A stretch of 10,872 bases of DNA. Origin: Lentisphaerota bacterium. GTDB taxonomy: Bacteria > Verrucomicrobiota > Kiritimatiellia > RFP12 > JAAYLN01. The translations under genes were made by a program, and so were the position numbers. The stretch lies in the NCBI GenBank assembly GCA_012514915.1, contig JAAYZJ010000198.1, forward strand, positions 1 through 10,872, given 5' to 3'. The notes under the pieces are model-generated. The model worked only from the letters and a program-made list of their open reading frames with translations. It did not search any database and had not been told where the DNA came from. Shown piece after piece: positions 7,127 to 10,872 of the stretch. Each line of letters opens with the position of its first letter. The first letter of the stretch is position 1.

Positions 7127-7136
7127 GCTGCTACCG

Positions 7137-9197
7137 CTACCTGTTTACTAGTTGATCCCGTACCGCCCGTGGCGCCACGGCAAACGCATCCGGCTCCATC
7201 GTGTAGCTGGCGCGACCCCGCGACAGCGACCGGATGGCCGTGGAATATCCAAACAGCTCGGCCAGGGGAACACGGGCATGCACGACCTTCGTGCCGCCCC
7301 GGTCCTCCATGTCGTGCACCTGGCCGCGGCGCGCGTTCACGTCGCCGATGACCTCGCCGATATGCTCAGGCGGCGTCACGATGACCAGCCGCATGATCGG
7401 CTCCAGCAGTTCGGGCCGCGCCGCTTCCGCGGCCGCCCGGAACGCCATCACCGCCGCCGTCCGGAAGGCGACGGGCATGGCGTTCTCCGCCTCGCCCAGC
7501 CGCACCGCCGTGGCGCGCGCCATCAAATCCTTCATCGGATAGCGCGCCAGCACGCCCGTGCTGGCGCCATCCGCCAAACCGTCCGCGACGGCCTGCGCCA
7601 GCGCTTCGGGCAACTCCCGGCAAGCCTTGGCGGTCTCGATGCCCACGCCCGCCCCGCGGCGGCGCGCTTCGACCTCGACGCTGACCTCGGCGAACAACCG
7701 CTTGCCGCCGATCTCGCGGTCGAACGTGTACGTCCCCTGCCCGGAGCCCTCGACGGTCTCGTAGTACGAGACCATCGGCCGCCCCGTGTTGGCCGCCACG
7801 TTGAACTCGCGGCGCAGCCGGTCGACGAGAATGTCGAGATGCAACTCGCCCATTCCACTCAGGATCAGCTGCCCGGTCTCGGGGTCGACGCGCGTGACAC
7901 AGGTGGGATCCTCGTCGCTGAGCGATTGGAGGGCGCCCTCCAACTTGTCGCGGTCGGCCCGGGACTTGGGCTCGATGGCCATGAACATCACCGGCTCCGG
8001 AGCGGTGATCCGCTCGAGAACCAACGGCTGGTGTTCGGCGCACAGTGTATCACCTGTCGTGGCGTTTTTCAAGCCCACAAGCGCGCCGATTTCACCGGCG
8101 TGCAGGCGTTCCACATCATGCTGCGAATCGGCGCGCAGGCGCACGAGGCGCATGACCCGCTCGCGCTTGCGCGTGCGCGGATTGAAGACGTTCTGCCCCT
8201 TGCGGAGGACACCCGAGTAGGTGCGGACAAAAAAGAGGCGGCCGACATAGGGATCGGTCGCGATTTTGAAGACCAGGGCCGCGAGCGGCTCGCTGTCGGT
8301 GCAGGCCCGCTCGACCGCCTCGCCGGTTTTCAAGTCGGCGCCGGCGATCGCGCCGCGGTCGGCCGGCGAGGGGAGATAGTCCACCACGCCGTCCAGCAGG
8401 CACTGGATCCCCTTGTTACGCAGGGCGCTGCCGCACAGGACGGGAACGACACGGCCGGCGAGCGTCGCCCGGCGGATGGCCGGCCGGAGCACGTCGGCGG
8501 AAAGATCGGGATTCTCGAGGTAGGCGTCGAGGAGGGTCTCGTCGTCGCCCGCGATCAGCTCGACGAGCGCCGCGCGCGCCTGTTCGGCGGCCACCGCCCA
8601 TGCGGCGGGAATCGGGCCGCGGTCGATGGACGAGCCGAAATCGCCGTCGGCGAAGGTCAGGGCCGTCATCTCGAGCAGATCGATCACGCCGCCGAAATGC
8701 TCGGCCTCGCCCATCGGGAGGGTCAGGACGGCGGGCACGGCGCCGAGCTTGGCGCGGATCTCGGCCACGACCGACCGGAAATCGGCCCCCATGCGATCCA
8801 TCTTGTTGACGAAGACCATCCGGGGAACATGGTAGCGGTCGGCCTGGCGCCAGACCGTCTCCGATTGCGGCTGCACGCCACCCACGGCGCAGAAGACGCA
8901 CACGGCGCCGTCGAGCACCCGCAGCGAGCGCTCGACCTCCATGGTGAAATCGACGTGGCCGGGCGTATCGATCAGGTTGATCTGAACCCCGCGCCAGGCG
9001 CAGGTGATCGCCGCGCTGGTGATCGTGATGCCGCGTTCACGCTCCTGGATCATCCAATCGGTGACGGTGTTGCCGTCGTCGACGTTGCCCAGGCGGTGCG
9101 TGCCGCCGGCGTAGAAGAGGATGCGCTCGCTCGTCGTCGTCTTGCCGGCGTCGATGTGGGCCACGATGCCGATGTTGCGAACCTGCGCCAAAGGCAC
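7137..9197 (-). CDS. fusA: Translation elongation factor G, divergent domain IV
   Basis: EF-G is the GTPase that drives tRNA-mRNA translocation. From the GTG at 9197 the protein has 686 residues, close to the usual 690-700. The G domain is complete: P-loop AHIDAGKT (residues 13-20), switch I RGITITSAA, DTPGH (77-81), NKMD (131-134) and GSALRNKG. GRPMVSYYETV opens domain IV, and IGEVIGDVNARRG and FGYSTAIRSLSRGRA mark domain V. The domain IV tip reads RLGEAENAMPVAF where common EF-G has GSYHDVDSSEMAF, so the conserved tip histidine (E. coli His584 region) is absent. Switch I upstream sequence VDDGNTVTDW resembles spdEFG/mitochondrial EF-G types. The GTG at 9197 has GAGG 8 nt upstream and aligns with family N-termini; the frame is open to a GTG at 9296 (719 residues, overlapping rpsG by 4 nt). 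tuf does not follow. Confidence 0.95.
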   Translation of the reverse strand: MPLAQVRNIGIVAHIDAGKTTTSERILFYAGGTHRLGNVDDGNTVTDWMIQERERGITITSAAITCAWRGVQINLIDTPGHVDFTMEVERSLRVLDGAVCVFCAVGGVQPQSETVWRQADRYHVPRMVFVNKMDRMGADFRSVVAEIRAKLGAVPAVLTLPMGEAEHFGGVIDLLEMTALTFADGDFGSSIDRGPIPAAWAVAAEQARAALVELIAGDDETLLDAYLENPDLSADVLRPAIRRATLAGRVVPVLCGSALRNKGIQCLLDGVVDYLPSPADRGAIAGADLKTGEAVERACTDSEPLAALVFKIATDPYVGRLFFVRTYSGVLRKGQNVFNPRTRKRERVMRLVRLRADSQHDVERLHAGEIGALVGLKNATTGDTLCAEHQPLVLERITAPEPVMFMAIEPKSRADRDKLEGALQSLSDEDPTCVTRVDPETGQLILSGMGELHLDILVDRLRREFNVAANTGRPMVSYYETVEGSGQGTYTFDREIGGKRLFAEVSVEVEARRRGAGVGIETAKACRELPEALAQAVADGLADGASTGVLARYPMKDLMARATAVRLGEAENAMPVAFRTAAVMAFRAAAEAARPELLEPIMRLVIVTPPEHIGEVIGDVNARRGQVHDMEDRGGTKVVHARVPLAELFGYSTAIRSLSRGRASYTMEPDAFAVAPRAVRDQLVNR

Positions 9198-9205
9198 GTC
9201 GCGGC

Positions 9206-9209
9206 CCTC
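9206..9209 (-). promoter_or_regulatory. Putative ribosome binding site of fusA
   Basis: GAGG (within GGCGAGGG) lies 8 nt before the GTG at 9197. The upstream candidates, GTG at 9296, ATG at 9290 and ATG at 9272, have poorer or badly spaced sites, and the family N-terminus (xPLxxVRNIGI) begins at 9197. It supports the shorter EF-G but does not exclude the longer one. Confidence 0.5.
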
Positions 9210-9287
9210 GCCGGGGTTGCCCGGCGTGGACCCGCACTGCTCTTTACCCGCATTGTCCACGGCAATCTGCATTCCGGCGGTTCCGCC
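9210..9287 (-). other. Inverted repeats upstream of the likely fusA start
   Basis: Three inverted repeats crowd this stretch: GCCGGG/CCCGGC with a 4-nt loop (9210-9225), GTGGAC/GTCCAC at 9226-9231 and 9255-9260 with a 23-nt loop, and GGCGG/CCGCC around 2 nt (9276-9287). If EF-G starts at 9197 this is a structured leader between rpsG and fusA, and the first hairpin ends next to the GAGG site. If EF-G starts upstream it is coding. No U-run follows, so it is not an intrinsic terminator. Confidence 0.4.
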
Positions 9288-9292
9288 CATCC

Positions 9293-9763
9293 TCACCAGG
9301 CGTAATGGGCGAAGGCCTTGTTGGCCTGCGCCATGCGATGGGTGTCATCGCGCTTCTTGATGATGTTGCCCTGCCCCTCGAAGGCCTCGAGCATCTCGAG
9401 GGCGACCGCCTTGGGCATCGGGGTGCCGCGCCGGGCGCTGGCGTACTGAACCATCCAGCGCAGGGCCATGGCCAACTGGCGCGCGGGACGGATCTCGACC
9501 GGCACCTGGTAGGTCGTGCCGCCGACGCGGCGGGACTTGACCTCGACCTTCGGCTTCATGTTGCCGATCGAGGTGTCAAGCACCTCGAGCGGATCCTTGC
9601 CGGTCTTCTCCGCCAGCACGTCGAGCGCGCCGTAGACGATGCGCTCGGCAGTCGTCTTCTTGCCGCTGCGCATCAGGGCGCGCACCACCTTGGCGACCAG
9701 CTCGCTGTTGTACTTGGGATCCGGCGTGATGCCGCGCTTGTATGTTTTACGCCTTCTCGACAT
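9293..9763 (-). CDS. rpsG: 30S ribosomal protein S7
   Basis: This encodes 156 residues, the usual length. S7 is the primary binder of the 3' major domain of 16S rRNA, organising the 30S head and contacting the E-site tRNA; in E. coli it represses translation of the str operon. The start MSRRRKTYKR and GITPDPKYNSELVAK match the family (RR......PD..Y.S..V..). Further blocks are GKKTTAERIVYGAL, KPKVEVKSRRVGGTTYQVPVE (partial signature: P..EV.SRRVGG..YQVP.E), and RDDTHRMAQANKAFAHYAW, matching the K..D.H.MA.ANKAFAH. The ATG at 9763 follows rpsL by 21 nt with AAGGA upstream. Its TGA is overlapped by a potential GTG (GTGA) of the long fusA frame. Confidence 0.97.
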   Translation of the reverse strand: MSRRRKTYKRGITPDPKYNSELVAKVVRALMRSGKKTTAERIVYGALDVLAEKTGKDPLEVLDTSIGNMKPKVEVKSRRVGGTTYQVPVEIRPARQLAMALRWMVQYASARRGTPMPKAVALEMLEAFEGQGNIIKKRDDTHRMAQANKAFAHYAW

Positions 9764-9784
9764 GGCTGTTCAATCCTTGCGGTT

Positions 9785-10195
9785 TTACTTCTTGCCGGCG
9801 GCCTTCGCGCGCTTGACGCCATACTTGGAACGGCTGACCTTGCGCTCAAGCTTGTTCGTGTTGCTGGGCCCGGCCCCGCCGAGCGAATCCAGCGTGCCGC
9901 GCACGATGTGGTAGCGCACGCCCGGCAGATCCTTGACGCGGCCGCCGCGCACCAGCACGACACTGTGCTCCTGCAGGTTGTGGCCCTCGCCCGGGATGTA
10001 GGCGGTCACCTCGTAGACCGTCGTCAGGCGGACACGGGCCACCTTCCGCAGGGCGGAGTTCGGCTTTTTGGGCGTCTGCGTCTTGACAAGCAGGCAGACC
10101 CCCCGGCGCTGCGGACAGCGCTTGAGGGCGGGCGACTTGCTCTTGTTGGTCGACTGCGTGCGGCCCTTGCGGACAAGTTGGTTGATGGTTGGCAT
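9785..10195 (-). CDS. rpsL: 30S ribosomal protein S12 with C-terminal loop insertion
   Basis: This encodes 136 residues, longer than the usual 123-125. S12 sits at the decoding centre and controls fidelity. MPTINQLVRKGR is the typical start. TPKKPNSALRKVARVRL (41-57) and GEGHNLQEHSVVLVRGGRVK (69-88) match the family, followed by DLPGVRYH. Lys43 and Lys88, whose changes give streptomycin resistance, are wild type, and Asp89, the methylthiolated residue in E. coli, is kept. Between LD103 and RSKYG there are 18 residues (SLGGAGPSNTNKLERKVS) where E. coli has about 10. The ATG at 10195 has GGGAGGA upstream. rpoC ends 81 nt before it and rpsG begins 21 nt after it. Confidence 0.96.
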   Translation of the reverse strand: MPTINQLVRKGRTQSTNKSKSPALKRCPQRRGVCLLVKTQTPKKPNSALRKVARVRLTTVYEVTAYIPGEGHNLQEHSVVLVRGGRVKDLPGVRYHIVRGTLDSLGGAGPSNTNKLERKVSRSKYGVKRAKAAGKK

Positions 10196-10206
10196 TCGGC
10201 GTGGTT

Positions 10207-10211
10207 CCTCC
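10207..10211 (-). promoter_or_regulatory. Ribosome binding site of rpsL
   Basis: GGAGG, inside GGGAGGAA, lies 11 nt upstream of the rpsL ATG. It is a strong match to the anti-Shine-Dalgarno sequence with slightly long spacing. Confidence 0.7.
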
Positions 10212-10230
10212 CGCTTGCAAAAAGATCGTC

Positions 10231-10259
10231 AGGTTATCAAAGCAGATGGCGGCTGACAA
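10231..10259 (-). promoter_or_regulatory. Possible sigma-70-like promoter before rpsL
   Basis: On the minus strand TTGTCA (5 of 6 matches to TTGACA) is followed by 17 nt and TAACCT (weak match to TATAAT, 3 of 6). It lies in the 81-nt rpoC-rpsL gap, which is richer in A and T than its surroundings and the longest clearly non-coding spacer in the window. It would give the str-S10-spc genes a start separate from rpoBC. A GTCAG/CTGAC inverted repeat (10228-10232 and 10253-10257) overlaps it. Read-through from rpoC is equally possible. Confidence 0.35.
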
Positions 10260-10276
10260 GCCCCAATTCAGATGAA

Positions 10277-10872
10277 TCAGATCCCCAGCACATCCTGCGC
10301 TTTGCGCTGGGCTTCGTCGGCCGCCGGGCGCAGCTCGTCGGCGTCGATGGGGTCGACCAGCGGCACGAGTTTGATGTGCCGGTGGATCGGAAACCCGGTT
10401 CCCCCCGGGATCAGATGGCCCAGGATGACGTTCTCCTTGAAGCCGCGCAGCTCGTCGACGCGCCCCATCGTGGCGGCGTCGGTCAGGACGCGGGTCGTGT
10501 CCTGGAACGAGGCCGCCGAGATGAAGCTGTCGGTCTCGAGCGAGGCCTTGGTGATGCCCAGCAGGGCCGGCTGCGCCGAGGCCGGCCGCTTGCCCTCGGC
10601 CGCGACCTGCTCGTTCGCCTCGATGAACTGCTGGCGGGAGATCTGCTCGCCCCAGAGGAAATCAGTGTCGCCCGGGTCGGTGATCCGCACCTTGCGCAGC
10701 ATCTGCCGGACGATGATCTCGATGTGCTTGTCGTTGATCTCGACCCCCTGCAGACGGTAGACCTGCTGGACCTCGTTGACGAGGTAGCGCTGCAGTTCCT
10801 GCGGCCCGCACACGTCGAGGATCTCCTGGGGCACGATCGGACCCTCGGTCAGTTGCTGTCCCTTGCGGACAC
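10277..10872 (-). CDS. rpoC: RNA polymerase beta' subunit, C-terminal part (runs off window)
   Basis: The last 197 residues of RpoC are in the window; the frame is open to the window edge, so most of the gene is outside. Beta' forms one jaw and much of the active centre of RNA polymerase. The fragment begins VRKGQQLTEGPI and continues through GPQELQRYLVNEVQQVYRLQ, VEINDKHIEIIVRQMLRKV, GDTDFLWGE, LLGITKASLETDSFISAASF, QDTTRVLTDAATMGRVDELR and FKENVILGHLIPGGTG, which are consecutive family blocks of the C-terminal region. The catalytic NADFDGD and the trigger loop lie upstream outside the window. After the GTG family block the tail is short (about 40 residues) and ends VLGI. The TGA stop is 81 nt before rpsL. 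Confidence 0.97.
   Translation of the reverse strand, partial: VRKGQQLTEGPIVPQEILDVCGPQELQRYLVNEVQQVYRLQGVEINDKHIEIIVRQMLRKVRITDPGDTDFLWGEQISRQQFIEANEQVAAEGKRPASAQPALLGITKASLETDSFISAASFQDTTRVLTDAATMGRVDELRGFKENVILGHLIPGGTGFPIHRHIKLVPLVDPIDADELRPAADEAQRKAQDVLGI

Noticed and set aside
7152..9305. A 717-codon open frame on the plus strand opposite fusA.
   Set aside because: It mirrors the fusA frame, has no recognisable domain, is full of R, A, H, D and G as expected from reverse reading of GC-rich codons, and fusA on the other strand is unmistakable.

Overview
The window is an uninterrupted ribosomal-protein and transcription/translation gene cluster, all on the minus strand, so transcription runs from high to low coordinates. 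The order is rpoC (3' end only), rpsL, rpsG, fusA, rpsJ, rplC, rplD, rplW, rplB, rpsS, rplV, rpsC, rplP, rpmC, rpsQ, rplN, rplX, rplE, rpsN, rpsH and rplF (5' end only). This is the bacterial str, S10 and spc operon set fused head to tail behind rpoBC, with no tuf gene between fusA and rpsJ.

The DNA is GC-rich with strong G/C preference at third codon positions, which also creates many long spurious antisense frames. Sequence character suggests the PVC group (Verrucomicrobiota/Kiritimatiellota/Lentisphaerota-like). Pointers are the RpoC tail (GDTDFLWGE, GFKENVILGHLIPGGTG), the fusA-rpsJ junction without tuf, the L2 motif DHPMGGGEGRTSGGG and a zinc-binding four-cysteine S14. This placement is from memory of family sequences and is only moderately secure.

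Layout: 10277-10872 is the RpoC C-terminus. An 81-nt relatively AT-rich gap (10196-10276) holds the only convincing promoter-like sequence. 9293-10195 encodes S12 and S7. 7137-9197 (possibly to 9296) is elongation factor G, with a hairpin-rich 95-nt stretch before its best start. 2144-7126 is the S10 block (S10, L3, L4, L23, L2, S19, L22, S3, L16, L29, S17). 1-2141 is the spc block (L14, L24, L5, S14, S8, L6). Gaps are mostly 2-25 nt or small overlaps, so one long transcript with translational coupling is likely. No stretch over 100 nt is clearly without coding capacity.

The products work together as RNA polymerase, the 30S and 50S ribosome and the translocation GTPase. This is a core housekeeping region; no mobile element, CRISPR array, tRNA, rRNA or defence system was seen. 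The points worth a second look are the divergent domain IV tip of EF-G, its ambiguous start with a structured leader, an insertion of about eight residues in S12, the missing tuf and missing S10 leader, and small GC-rich hairpins between genes.
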